Shown piece after piece: positions 38,657 through 47,050 of a stretch of 64,000 nucleotides of DNA; the stretch's first letter is position 1, and each line of letters starts with the position of its first letter. The DNA comes from Streptosporangium sandarakinum. GTDB taxonomy: Bacteria > Actinomycetota > Actinomycetes > Streptosporangiales > Streptosporangiaceae. The stretch spans positions 1,984,001-2,048,000 of the forward strand of contig NZ_JACCCO010000001.1 in NCBI RefSeq assembly GCF_013409935.1, given 5' to 3'. The position numbers and the translations under genes are program-made. The notes beneath the pieces are model-generated. The model was not told the DNA's origin, searched no databases, and worked only from the letters and a program-made list of their open reading frames with translations.

Positions 38657-39007
38657 CGACCCGAAAGGAGTGGCTGCGGCGGGGACCGTGAGCGGCCCGG
38701 AAGGGAGAGGCTACGGCGTCCGGCCCTGCGCTCTCCCCTGTCAGTGTGGCCGCAAGGCCACGGCGGCCCGCCCTGAGCCGGGAGCAGCGGGTCGCTTCAG
38801 CGACGGCGGGAACCATGGGCAGCCCGCAAGAGAGCGACTACGGCGAGCGGGCCGTACGACCGAAGCAGTCTTGGCGCGGAGGCGGGCGGGTGTTCCGGCC
38901 GGCTTCAAAACGCCGGCAACCACCGCGCCCGAAGCCAGGCCGAAGGCCGGCCGGAACCAGAGCCCAGCCACAACGCCGGCCGGAACACCCACCCACCGCA
39001 GCGCGCA
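38657..39007 (-). repeat. 351-bp dispersed repeat, copy 2 (inverted)
   Basis: This is the inverted partner of 30297-30647 with the same length. It fills most of the 620-bp gap 38540-39159, which otherwise has no gene. The flanks differ from copy 1, except a short similar stretch (GGTCGGT) at the end nearest 39010, so the repeat has fairly sharp edges. It is not a recognisable insertion sequence. Confidence 0.92.
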
Positions 39008-39159
39008 CAACCGACCAGCCCGGCAAGCGCGGACCTGCCCGATCCGGAGAAGCGCGCACGATGGGAACCACCGAACGACCCGTCCGGCCACCCGGGAAAC
39101 CCCCGCAACGCTGAGAGCCCCTGCTCAGCCCTACGGGAAACGCGGACGGCCCGAGCCGG

Positions 39160-40140
39160 TCACTCGCCCGGGAAGCGCACCCCCACCTGGGCACGGACCT
39201 CGTCCATGACGCCCATCACGTCCAGCGTCGTCTGCCAGGGCACCAGAGGGCTCTCCAGCAGTCCCTCGCGCAGGCAGCGCATGGCCTCGGCGGCCTCGTG
39301 CAGCATGCCCGACCCCTCGTAGGGGACGTGGAAGGTCTCCGGTTCGGCTTCCGGGCGGTGCAGGACGAAGGTGTCGGGCCGGAAGAACGGTCCTGGCACC
39401 TCGATCCGGCCGAGCGGGCCGGAGATGGTCGCGGTGACCGGGGTGGCGGCGGTGATGCCGCAGGACAGCACCGCCACCGCGCCGCTGTCGTAGCCGAGGA
39501 CCATGCCGGTGTTCTCGTCCACGCCCTCGGGGGTCAGCCGGGCCCAGGCCCGGACCTCGGCGGGGTCGCCGAGCAGGAGGTGGGCGAATGAGATGGGGTA
39601 GACGCCGAGGTCGAGGAGGGCGCCCCCGCCCTGCGCCGGGTCGCGGAGCCGGTGCTCGGGGCCGACGGAGGCGAGGATCCCGAAGTCGGCGTGGACGGCG
39701 GAGACCGGGCCGATCGCGCCGTCCTCGACCAGTTCCACGATCTTCCGGACACCCGGGACGCAGCGCGTCCACATGGCCTCCATGAGGAACAGCCCGCGCT
39801 CGCGGGCGAGGTCCACCAGCTTGGCGGCCTGGACGCGGTTGAGCGTGAACGCCTTCTCGCACAGTACGGCCTTGCCCGCGTTCAGGCAGGTCAGCACGGC
39901 GTCGTAGTGGGCGTTCTGGGTGTTGGCGACGTAGACGACGTCCACGTCGGGGTCGGCGGCGAGTTCGGCCCAGCTTCCGTGGGCGCGGGGGATGCCGTGC
40001 CGGTCGGCGAACGCCCGGGCGGACTCCACGGTCCGCGATCCGACCGCCACCACCTCGGCGTCCGGCAGCAGCTTCAGGTCTCCGGTGAACGTGGCCGCGA
40101 TCCAGCCGGTCGCGAGGATGCCCCATCTGATGGTGCTCAT
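39160..40140 (-). CDS. Gfo/Idh/MocA-family oxidoreductase
   Basis: This 326-residue NAD(P)-dependent sugar dehydrogenase has a Rossmann N-terminus ('IRWGILATGWIAATFTGDL'), the 'CEKAFTLN' motif corresponding to the family's 'EKP' signature with Ala for Pro, and the C-terminal alpha/beta substrate domain ('LRDPAQGGGALLDLGVYPIS'). It most resembles the dihydrodiol/xylose-dehydrogenase-like branch. The ATG at 40140 is typical; an in-frame start at 40158 is possible. It is alone on this strand between repeats. Confidence 0.9.
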   Translation of the reverse strand: MSTIRWGILATGWIAATFTGDLKLLPDAEVVAVGSRTVESARAFADRHGIPRAHGSWAELAADPDVDVVYVANTQNAHYDAVLTCLNAGKAVLCEKAFTLNRVQAAKLVDLARERGLFLMEAMWTRCVPGVRKIVELVEDGAIGPVSAVHADFGILASVGPEHRLRDPAQGGGALLDLGVYPISFAHLLLGDPAEVRAWARLTPEGVDENTGMVLGYDSGAVAVLSCGITAATPVTATISGPLGRIEVPGPFFRPDTFVLHRPEAEPETFHVPYEGSGMLHEAAEAMRCLREGLLESPLVPWQTTLDVMGVMDEVRAQVGVRFPGE

Positions 40141-40200
40141 GGCGACATATCCCACCATGTACGGCTACGCCGCACCACGCCCCACCTTCCGGCGAAAAAC

Positions 40201-40268
40201 CCGCCGTACGCAAGGACCCGCCGTACGCAAGAGCCCGCCGTACAGGGAGGCCCGCCGTACGGAGAAGA
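40201..40268. repeat. Four tandem 17-bp repeats
   Basis: CCGCCGTACGCAAGGAC-type units start at 40201, 40218, 40235 and 40252, decaying toward the right. The last unit is also the left arm of the prfC terminator. The 5' untranslated region of the Gfo/Idh gene overlaps this tract. Confidence 0.85.
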
Positions 40269-40285
40269 CTCCCCCGTACGGCGGG
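40251..40285 (-). terminator. Terminator after prfC
   Basis: CCCGCCGTACGG and its exact complement are separated by 11 nt, 15 bp beyond the prfC stop. The arm is built from the last 17-bp repeat unit. Confidence 0.75.
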
Positions 40286-40300
40286 CCCGCCGCGAGAAGC

Positions 40301-41884
40301 TCAGCCCCGGGTGTCGGCGAGCAGCGCCTTGAGCACCAGGTTCGGATGGTCGCGCAGCACGCCGCGCATCCGCCACTCGTCGGTGAACAGCGCCAGCAGC
40401 TCCCCGTCGATGGAGCGCGTGAAGACCTCCACACCCCGCTGCCGGGCGAGGATCGGCGCCGACTCGGCGTCGGTGATCCGGGCGAGGCTGAAGTCGAGCC
40501 GGTCCAGCGCGATCTCGGTGTTGAACTCCCCGGCCAGCCGGTGCTTCACCACGTCGAACTGCATCGGGCCGACCGCCGCCAGCACCGGCGACTGGTCGCC
40601 GCGGATCTCGGAGCGCAGCACCTGGACGACGCCCTCGGCCTCCATCTGCTCGATGCCCTTGCGGAACTGCTTGGCCCGGCCCGCGTCGCGGCAGCGGGCG
40701 GTCCAGAAGTGCTCGGGCGCGAAGCTCGGGATCTTCGGGAACTCGACCGACGGGCCGTCGTAGAGGGTGTCGCCGGGGCGCAGGGCGGTGGCGTTCACCA
40801 GGCCGACGACGTCGCCGGGGTATGCCTCGTCGATGGTGGCGCGTTCCTGGCCGAAGACCGCCTGGGCGTACTTGGTGGCGAAGGGGCGCCCGGTCGCGGC
40901 GTGGGTCAGCACCATGCCGCGCTCGAAGCGTCCCGAGCAGACGCGGACGAACGCGATCCGGTCGCGGTGCGAGGGGTCCATGTTGGCCTGCACCTTGAAG
41001 ACCAGTCCGGAGAACGGCTCCTCAAGGGGACGCGGGACGTCCTTGGCGTCGGGCCGCGGCGCCGGGGCGGGGGCGATGTCGACCATCGCGTCGAGCAGGC
41101 GACCGACGCCGAAGTTGTTCAGGGCGGCGCCGAACAGCACCGGGGTGGACTCGTGGCCCTCGAACGCCTTCTGATCGTGGTCGGCGCCGATCGCGCCCAG
41201 CAGCTCGACCTCGTCGCTGGCCCGGGTCCAGTCGTCGCCCAGCTCGGCCTCGGCCTGCTCGGGGGTCAGGTCGGTCTCGATGGCCTTGGTGGCGCCGCCG
41301 GGGGTGCGGGTGTAGCGGACCGCCCGGTCGGCGACGCGGTCGATCACCCCGTGGAAGAACCCGCCGGTGCCGATCGGCCAGGTGATCGGGGTGGGCCGCA
41401 GGCCGGTCTTCTCCTCGATCTCGTCCAGCAGCTCCAGCGCCTCGCGGCCGGGGCGGTCCCACTTGTTGACGAACGTGATGACGGGGATGCGGCGGTGGCG
41501 GCAGACCTCGAACAGCTTCAGCGTCTGCGGCTCCATGCCCTTGGCGGCGTCGAGCAGCATGACCGCGCAGTCGACGGCGGCCAGCACCCGGTAGGTGTCC
41601 TCGGAGAAGTCGGCGTGGCCGGGGGTGTCGACGAGGTTGAACATGTGGCCCCGGTACTCGAACCGGAGGGCGGCCGAGGTGATGGAGATGCCGCGGGCCT
41701 TCTCCATGTCCATCCAGTCGGAGGTGACGCCGCGGCGGCCGGCCTTGCCGTGCACCGCTCCGGCCTCGGTGATCGCCGACGCGTGCAGTGCCAGCGCCTC
41801 GGTCATGGTGGACTTTCCGGCGTCGGGATGGCTGATCACCGCGAACGTGCGACGCCGCGCCGCCTCCTCAATGATCGCGGTCAA
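40301..41884 (-). CDS. prfC: Peptide chain release factor 3
   Basis: This 527-residue translational GTPase recycles RF1/RF2 from the ribosome after termination. GTPase motifs are G1 'SHPDAGKST', G3 'DTPGHADF' and G4 'NKWD'; the switch-I region has 'RGISITSAALRF'. Domain II/III sequence ('VFKVQANMDPSHRDRIAFVR', 'VVQVLRSEIRGDQSP') matches RF3 rather than EF-G. I use the TTG at 41884 with GAGGAG upstream, which gives the normal RF3 length and N-terminus; reading further upstream crosses non-coding DNA. It is monocistronic. Confidence 0.95.
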   Translation of the reverse strand: MTAIIEEAARRRTFAVISHPDAGKSTMTEALALHASAITEAGAVHGKAGRRGVTSDWMDMEKARGISITSAALRFEYRGHMFNLVDTPGHADFSEDTYRVLAAVDCAVMLLDAAKGMEPQTLKLFEVCRHRRIPVITFVNKWDRPGREALELLDEIEEKTGLRPTPITWPIGTGGFFHGVIDRVADRAVRYTRTPGGATKAIETDLTPEQAEAELGDDWTRASDEVELLGAIGADHDQKAFEGHESTPVLFGAALNNFGVGRLLDAMVDIAPAPAPRPDAKDVPRPLEEPFSGLVFKVQANMDPSHRDRIAFVRVCSGRFERGMVLTHAATGRPFATKYAQAVFGQERATIDEAYPGDVVGLVNATALRPGDTLYDGPSVEFPKIPSFAPEHFWTARCRDAGRAKQFRKGIEQMEAEGVVQVLRSEIRGDQSPVLAAVGPMQFDVVKHRLAGEFNTEIALDRLDFSLARITDAESAPILARQRGVEVFTRSIDGELLALFTDEWRMRGVLRDHPNLVLKALLADTRG

Positions 41885-42020
41885 TTGCTGTTCTCCTCGC
41901 CGTGCTGGGGGTGAGATGGGGGCCGGCCCGTTCGGAAACGCTTCGGAAGGGCACTGGAACAGCTTACGTGCAGCGCGGCCGTCAACAGATGTGGCAACAC
42001 TTCCTCCGGCCGCTTGCGTC

Positions 42021-42055
42021 ACCATGGTGTTCGGTGGATTGTGGAACACCATGGT
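42021..42055. promoter_or_regulatory. Perfect 12-bp inverted repeat between prfC and the PP2C gene
   Basis: ACCATGGTGTTC and its exact complement GAACACCATGGT are 11 bp apart. The half-site GTGTTC/GAACAC is not the LexA box arrangement. It may be an operator for either divergent gene or an RNA hairpin in the PP2C leader. Confidence 0.6.
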
Positions 42056-42126
42056 TCGCCCCATGCCCGTCCCGACTGCCCGGAAAGCGACCCGCTCGTG
42101 CAACTCGACCTTTCAGTGATGTGCAG

Positions 42127-42888
42127 ATGATCACGCTTCGTTATGCGGCGGGCTCCGATGTCGGCCGGGTCCGCCAGGGTAATGAGGACGCGGCGTACGC
42201 CGGTGCCCGGCTGCTCGCCGTCGCCGACGGAATGGGCGGCCACGTGGGCGGGGAGGTCGCCAGCGCGGCGGCCATCACCGCGGTCGCGGCCCTCGACCGG
42301 GAGCAGCCGGACGATCTCGTGGCCACGGCCGAGGCCGGGGTCCGCCAGGCGAACCAGCGTCTGCGGGAGCTGGTGGAGGAGGACCCGAGCCTCACCGGCA
42401 TGGGCACCACGCTGACGCTGATGCTGTGGGACGGCCCGCGGGTGGCGCTCGCCCACATCGGCGACTCCCGCGCCTACCTGCTCCGTGACGGCGACCTGTA
42501 CCAGATCACCTATGACCACACCCTGGTGCAGACGCTGATGGACGACGGCCGGATCACCGCCGAGGAGGCCGCCAGGCACCCGCACCGGTCGATCCTGCTC
42601 CAGGTCCTCGACGGCGGCGACAACCCCGACCCCGACCTGTCCCTGCGCGACGCCGAGGTCGGCGACCGCTACCTGCTGTGCTCCGACGGCCTCTCCGGGG
42701 TGGTGGAGGCCGAGCGGCTGCGCCAGGTGCTCGCCGAGGTCGACGACCTGGACGAGGTGACCCGCCGGCTGATCGAGCTGGCCTGCGAGGCGGGCGGCCC
42801 GGACAACATCACCTGCGTGGTCGCCGACGTGGTCGAGGGTCCGGGCTCCGACACGCCCGTGACCGTCGGCGCGGCCGTCCCTTCCTGA
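42127..42888 (+). CDS. PP2C-family Ser/Thr protein phosphatase (first)
   Basis: This 253-residue PPM phosphatase has the metal-binding motifs 'VRQGNEDAAY', 'VADGMGGHVGGE', 'AHIGDSRAYLLRDG', 'LCSDGLSG' and 'GGPDNITC'. It dephosphorylates Ser/Thr targets of Hanks-type kinases in a Mn/Mg-dependent way. There is no membrane segment. The ATG at 42127 lacks a ribosome site; a GTG two codons earlier is possible. The last 14 codons plus stop are duplicated in tandem just downstream. It is a paralogue of the PP2C encoded at 44.2-45.0 kb. Confidence 0.93.
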   Translation: MITLRYAAGSDVGRVRQGNEDAAYAGARLLAVADGMGGHVGGEVASAAAITAVAALDREQPDDLVATAEAGVRQANQRLRELVEEDPSLTGMGTTLTLMLWDGPRVALAHIGDSRAYLLRDGDLYQITYDHTLVQTLMDDGRITAEEAARHPHRSILLQVLDGGDNPDPDLSLRDAEVGDRYLLCSDGLSGVVEAERLRQVLAEVDDLDEVTRRLIELACEAGGPDNITCVVADVVEGPGSDTPVTVGAAVPS

Positions 42889-42963
42889 GGGGTCCCGCCG
42901 TACGGCTCCGACACGCCCGTGACCGTCGGCGCGGCCGTCCCCTCCTGAGTGGTTCCGCCGTAC
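42844..42963 (+). repeat. 60-bp tandem duplication over the end of the PP2C gene
   Basis: Bases 42844-42903 and 42904-42963 match over 60 bp with only a few changes. The unit includes the last 14 codons, the TGA and the following CCGCCGTACGG palindrome. The second copy is non-coding. Confidence 0.9.
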
Positions 42964-43089
42964 GGCTCCCCCTCCGCGGGGGACGCGCCGTACGGCGGGG
43001 CCGCGTGTCCTGGCCGTGGCGCGGCGCAGACGCTATCGTCGGTTTCCCGTGCTTCTCACCGCTCGCCACCCCCGGAAGGACGCGCGCCC

Positions 43090-43182
43090 ATGTACAAGGA
43101 ATTCGCCATCGAGGCCATCGTCTGGCTGATCCCCGTCGTGATCCTGATCGGCCTGGCCTACATGATCACGCGCCCCGCCTGA
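43090..43182 (+). CDS. 30-residue single-pass membrane peptide
   Basis: This small frame codes a 30-residue peptide with one hydrophobic helix ('IVWLIPVVILIGLAYMI') between a short charged N-terminus ('MYKEFAIE') and a basic end. GGAAGGA lies about 12 bases before the ATG. It resembles no enzyme. Possible roles are a regulator or subunit of a membrane complex, but none is shown. It stands alone between the PP2C gene and purC, in a 442-bp gap that otherwise holds the duplication, CCGTACGG palindromes and GC-rich filler. Confidence 0.6.
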   Translation: MYKEFAIEAIVWLIPVVILIGLAYMITRPA

Positions 43183-43330
43183 CCCTCCCCGCCGCGTCCC
43201 CGCGCCGCCTCATCGCGCCCCCGCCGCGTCCCCGCGACGCCCGGCCGCGTCCACCGCGCCGGCGCGTGCCCATTAGTCTGTTGCCGCCCGGTATACGGCG
43301 GCACGACGGCACGTGAGAGCAGGGAAAACG

Positions 43331-44161
43331 GTGAAGCTTCTCCACTCAGGGAAGGTCCGGGACGTCTACGAGGACCGCGGGGACATCATCCTCGTGGCGT
43401 CCGACCGGGTGTCGGTCTACGACGTGATCCTCCCGACGCCCATCCCCGACAAGGGGAAGGTCCTCACGCAGCTCTCGCTGTGGTGGTTCGAGCGGCTCGC
43501 CGACGTCGTGCCGAACCACGTCGTCTCCGCCACCGACGTCCCCGCCGAGTTCGCCGGCCGGGCCATCCGGTGCCGGAGGCTGGACATGCTGCCGGTCGAG
43601 TGCGTCGCCCGGGGCTACCTCACCGGCGGCGGGCTGACGGAGTACCGCGAGCACGGTTCGGTCTCCGGCGTGTCGCTGCCGCCGGGCCTGGTGGACGGCT
43701 CCAGGCTGCCCGAGCCGATCTTCACCCCGAGCACCAAGGCGCCGCTCGGGCAGCACGACGAGCCGATCTCCTTCGGGGGCGTGGTCGAGCGGGTGGGCGC
43801 GGAGACCGCCGAGGAGCTCCGGCGGATCACGCTGGAGGTCTACCGCCGGGGGGCCGAGCTGGCCGCCGAGCGGGGCGTCGTCATCGCCGACACCAAGATC
43901 GAGCTGGGCCGGGCGGCCGACGGCACGCTCACCCTGGGCGACGAGTTGCTGACGCCGGACTCCTCGCGTTTCTGGCCCGCCGAGCAGTGGGAGCCGGGCC
44001 GGTCGCAGCCCTCCTTCGACAAGCAGTACGTCCGCGACTGGGCGACCGGCACCGGCTGGGACAAGAAGGAGCCCGCTCCCGAGGTGCCCGCCGAGGTCGT
44101 CGAGGCCACCCGGGCCCGTTACGTCGAGGCGTACGAGCGCATCACCGGCGAGACGTGGTGA
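43331..44161 (+). CDS. purC: Phosphoribosylaminoimidazole-succinocarboxamide synthase
   Basis: This 276-residue SAICAR synthetase ligates Asp to CAIR in purine synthesis, using ATP. It begins 'MKLLHSGKVRDVYE', with the lysine-rich nucleotide loop, and carries 'VECVARGYLTGGGLTEY', 'FTPSTKAPLGQHDEPISF', 'ADTKIELG' and the terminal 'SFDKQYVRDWATGTGWDK'. GTG 43331 is preferred because AGGGA precedes it and it gives the family N-terminus; GTG 43313 is an alternative. No other pur gene is adjacent here. Confidence 0.95.
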   Translation: MKLLHSGKVRDVYEDRGDIILVASDRVSVYDVILPTPIPDKGKVLTQLSLWWFERLADVVPNHVVSATDVPAEFAGRAIRCRRLDMLPVECVARGYLTGGGLTEYREHGSVSGVSLPPGLVDGSRLPEPIFTPSTKAPLGQHDEPISFGGVVERVGAETAEELRRITLEVYRRGAELAAERGVVIADTKIELGRAADGTLTLGDELLTPDSSRFWPAEQWEPGRSQPSFDKQYVRDWATGTGWDKKEPAPEVPAEVVEATRARYVEAYERITGETW

Positions 44162-44210
44162 CGCGCGGGCCGCTCCCGGGCGCCGCACGGTCGTGACGCG
44201 ACCGCGGCGC

Positions 44211-44233
44211 GGCCCCGCCACCGCGGCGGGGCC
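44211..44233. terminator. Bidirectional terminator between purC and the second PP2C gene
   Basis: GGCCCCGCC/GGCGGGGCC with a 5-nt loop lies between the two convergent stop codons. Confidence 0.65.
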
Positions 44234-44241
44234 CGCGGCGG

Positions 44242-45039
44242 TCAGTGGGTGAGCCGTCCCTCGGCGGCGGCGCCCACCACGAACCGGTCGGCCGACGGCG
44301 GGTGCTGGCCGTAGTCGGCCACGATGCAGGTGATGTTGTCGGGGCCGCCGCCCCGGTTGGCCAGGTCGATGAGCCACCGTACGGCCTCGGCCGGGTCGTC
44401 GATCTCGGTCAGCGTGTTGAACAGGGTCTCCGGGCCGACCACGCCGGTCAGGCCGTCGGAGCACAGCAGGTAGCGGTCACCGGGCTGGGCCTCGCGCAGC
44501 GACAGGTCCAGCTCGCCGTCTCCGGTGCCCTCCAGGACCCGCAGCACCATGGATCGGCGCGGGTGCTCGGCGGCCTGCTCCTCGGTGATGCGGCCCTCGT
44601 CCACCAGCGACTGGACCAGGGTGTGGTCGTGGGTGATCTGGTAGAGGGCGCTGTCGCGCAGCATGTAGGCGCGGGAGTCGCCGACGTGGGCGAGGGCGAA
44701 GTTCGGGCCGTCCCAGAGCATGGCGGTGAGGGTGGTGCCCATCCCGCGCAGGGTGGGGTCCTGCTCGCTCATGTCGTGCAGCGTGTGGTTGACCTCGGTG
44801 GCCGTGCCCTTGAGCGCCGCCACGAGGTCGACGCCGCCGGCCGGGAGTCTCTCGTCCAGCGCCGCCATGGCCCTGACCGCCAGGGAGCTGGCCACCTCGC
44901 CGCCCGCGTGACCTCCCATGCCGTCGGCGATGGCGAGCAGGCGGGCGCTCGCGTATCCGGAATCCTCGTTCGCCTCGCGGCGGACGCCGACATCGGATCG
45001 AGCGGCGTAGCGCAGCGCCAACGCTTGGTTGAGTGCCAT
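44242..45039 (-). CDS. PP2C-family Ser/Thr protein phosphatase (second)
   Basis: This 265-residue PPM phosphatase shares all metal motifs with its neighbour ('VRREANEDSGY', 'IADGMGGHAGGE', 'AHVGDSRAYMLRDS', 'LCSDGLTG', 'GGPDNITC') and is clearly a paralogue; they flank purC. It diverges from the HTH-methylase gene, which precedes a Ser/Thr kinase gene. The ATG at 45039 has no ribosome site; a -10 box sits six bases before it, so a leaderless mRNA is likely. A longer start at 45078 would overlap the promoter. Confidence 0.93.
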   Translation of the reverse strand: MALNQALALRYAARSDVGVRREANEDSGYASARLLAIADGMGGHAGGEVASSLAVRAMAALDERLPAGGVDLVAALKGTATEVNHTLHDMSEQDPTLRGMGTTLTAMLWDGPNFALAHVGDSRAYMLRDSALYQITHDHTLVQSLVDEGRITEEQAAEHPRRSMVLRVLEGTGDGELDLSLREAQPGDRYLLCSDGLTGVVGPETLFNTLTEIDDPAEAVRWLIDLANRGGGPDNITCIVADYGQHPPSADRFVVGAAAEGRLTH

Positions 45040-45045
45040 GAAGGC

Positions 45046-45074
45046 AGTAAAGCATTGGTTGAAGCACTTCACAA
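45046..45074 (-). promoter_or_regulatory. Leaderless promoter of the second PP2C gene
   Basis: On the minus strand, TTGTGA, a 17-nt spacer and TTTACT end six bases before the ATG. The divergent methylase gene must start from the remaining ~50 bp, possibly using TACTGT (45110-45115) as its -10, so the two promoters are back to back. Confidence 0.6.
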
Positions 45075-45123
45075 GCAAACATGTTGTAGACCGCTTCAGC
45101 GACGTGAACTACTGTTGTTCGGC

Positions 45124-47022
45124 ATGGAGGAGAGCCAGGACATCACGGTGAACGCGGGCGACATCGCCCGGCTCGCCTCCGTCGGCCGTGCCGCGGTCAG
45201 CAACTGGCGCCGCCGCCACGACGACTTCCCCCGCCCGGTCGCCGGAACCACCTCCAGCCCGCTTTTCTCGCTGCCGGAGGTCGCCGCGTGGCTGCGCCGC
45301 AACGGCAAGCCGTTCGAGGTCTCCCTCGGCGACCTGGTGTGGCAGCGGTTGCGGACCTCGGCCGACGACCTGCGCCTGGGCGAGCTGGTGGGCCGGGTCG
45401 GCGCCTTCCTGCTGTTCCTGCGGCGCGAGCCGGGCGCCTGGCCGGGGCTCGGCGCGCGGACGGCGGACGCCGTGGCCGCCGCCACGGCCGGCCTCCCCGG
45501 GGCCCCGATCGCCCCGCCCGACGACCCCGGCCTTCTCGGGCTGGTCGCGGAGCTGGCCGCCGAACGCGGTCCGCTCGCCACGTTCGAGTTCCTGTGCGAG
45601 CGCTACGCCGAGGCCCACTCCCGCCGGCTCGCGGTCACCCGGGACGACGTGGCCGACCTGATGTGGCGGCTGGCGGGCCGGGGACGGGGCGCGGTCCTGG
45701 ACCCGGCCTGCGGCGTCGGGACCCTCCTGCTGCGTGCCGGCTCCGCGCTCGGCCAGGAGGCCGACGCGACGAACGCCCTGATCGCCGCCGTCCGGCTGCT
45801 GCTGCGCGGCGCCGACGCCCGGATCGTGGCCGGCGACTCCCTGCGGGAGGACGGCCTGGCCGGAAGGCAGGCCGACGCGGTGATCTGCGACCCTCCGTTC
45901 AATGAGCGCGCCTGGGGGTACGGCGAGCTGACCGGCGATCCCCGCTGGGAGTACGGCCTGCCGCCCCGCGGGGAGGGCGAGCTGGCCTGGGTGCAGCACT
46001 GCCTGGCCCATGTGAGGCCGGGCGGGCCGGTGGCGATCCTGATGCCGCCGGCCGCGGCGTCCCGCCGTCCCGGCCGGCGGATCCGGGCCAACCTGCTGCG
46101 CGCCGGCGCGCTGCGGGCCGTGGTGACGCTGGGCGCGGCCGGGCCGGACCTGTGGCTGCTGCGCCGCCCGGACGGCGGGCGGCCCCCGTCGAGGCTCCTG
46201 CTCCTCGACGCCTCCGAGGACCTGTCGGTCGTGGAGCCCGCCTGGCGGGCCCACCTGCGGGACCCGGAGGCGGAGCCGCCGGGCGACGGCCGCAGCGTGC
46301 GGATCATCGACCTGCTCGACGAGGAGGTGGACGTCAGCCCGACCCGGCGCCGCCCCCAGCAGGGCGGGCCGGACTTCCTGCGGGACTTCACCGACGCGCT
46401 GGACCGCTTCCGCGGCGCGTCGGCCGCGCTGCCGGACGCGCCCCCGGCGCTGGAGGTGCTCGCCGAGCGGCAGGACCTGCCGGCCACCACCGTCGGGGAG
46501 CTGGCCAAGGCGGGGCTGGTCACGATCCTGCAGGCCCCGGCCAGGATGCCGGCCGAGGAGGGTCCCCTACCGGTCCTGACGGCCGGTGACACGGCCGTGG
46601 GCTCCGCCCCCACGGGCGGGACCACCCTCGACCCGGACCTGGTCATGATCAGGGCCGGGGACATCGTGACGAGCGTCCTGGGTGCGGTCCGGGTGATGAG
46701 ACGGAGCGGCGCGGCGCTGGGGCCGCAGCTCACGCTCTACCGGGTGGACCCCGAGCGGCTCGACCCCGACTTCGTGGCGGGCTTCATCCGCTCGGCCGAC
46801 ACGAACAGGTCACATCCCGGCTTCAGCCGGCTGGACGTACGGCGGGCCCGGGTGCCGGTGCTCCCCCTCGCCGACCAGCGGCGCTACGGCGCGGCGTTCC
46901 GGGAGCTGTTCGCGCTGGAGGACCGGGTGCGTGAGACGACCGCACTGGGGGAAACGCTGATCCGGCTAGGCTTTGACGGACTGGTTGACGGTCATCTCCG
47001 ACCGTGCGACCAAGGGGTGTGA
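45124..47022 (+). CDS. Orphan HTH - N6-adenine methylase - specificity fusion
   Basis: This 632-residue protein joins three parts. Residues 1-70 form a MerR/AlpA-like winged HTH ('AGDIARLASVGRAAVSNWRR', 'SLPEVAAWLRRNGKPFEV'). The middle (about 190-370) is a HsdM-type N6-methylase with AdoMet motif 'LDPACGVGTLLL' and catalytic 'CDPPFN' (an N/D-P-P-Y/F motif). The C-terminal ~170 residues resemble a HsdS target-recognition half ('MIRAGDIVTSVLGAVRV', 'RLDVRRARVPVLPLADQR'). No restriction subunit is present. It may methylate DNA at a chosen site for gene control or protection. No ribosome site precedes the ATG at 45124. A soluble Ser/Thr kinase gene follows 28 bp later and a PP2C gene diverges. 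Confidence 0.85.
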   Translation: MEESQDITVNAGDIARLASVGRAAVSNWRRRHDDFPRPVAGTTSSPLFSLPEVAAWLRRNGKPFEVSLGDLVWQRLRTSADDLRLGELVGRVGAFLLFLRREPGAWPGLGARTADAVAAATAGLPGAPIAPPDDPGLLGLVAELAAERGPLATFEFLCERYAEAHSRRLAVTRDDVADLMWRLAGRGRGAVLDPACGVGTLLLRAGSALGQEADATNALIAAVRLLLRGADARIVAGDSLREDGLAGRQADAVICDPPFNERAWGYGELTGDPRWEYGLPPRGEGELAWVQHCLAHVRPGGPVAILMPPAAASRRPGRRIRANLLRAGALRAVVTLGAAGPDLWLLRRPDGGRPPSRLLLLDASEDLSVVEPAWRAHLRDPEAEPPGDGRSVRIIDLLDEEVDVSPTRRRPQQGGPDFLRDFTDALDRFRGASAALPDAPPALEVLAERQDLPATTVGELAKAGLVTILQAPARMPAEEGPLPVLTAGDTAVGSAPTGGTTLDPDLVMIRAGDIVTSVLGAVRVMRRSGAALGPQLTLYRVDPERLDPDFVAGFIRSADTNRSHPGFSRLDVRRARVPVLPLADQRRYGAAFRELFALEDRVRETTALGETLIRLGFDGLVDGHLRPCDQGV

Positions 47023-47050
47023 TGTCCCTGGGAGTCCTCGGGAGGGTCGG

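Noticed and set aside
40201-40268. Short regular repeats as a CRISPR array
   Set aside because: The 17-bp period has no unique spacers and no cas genes are present.
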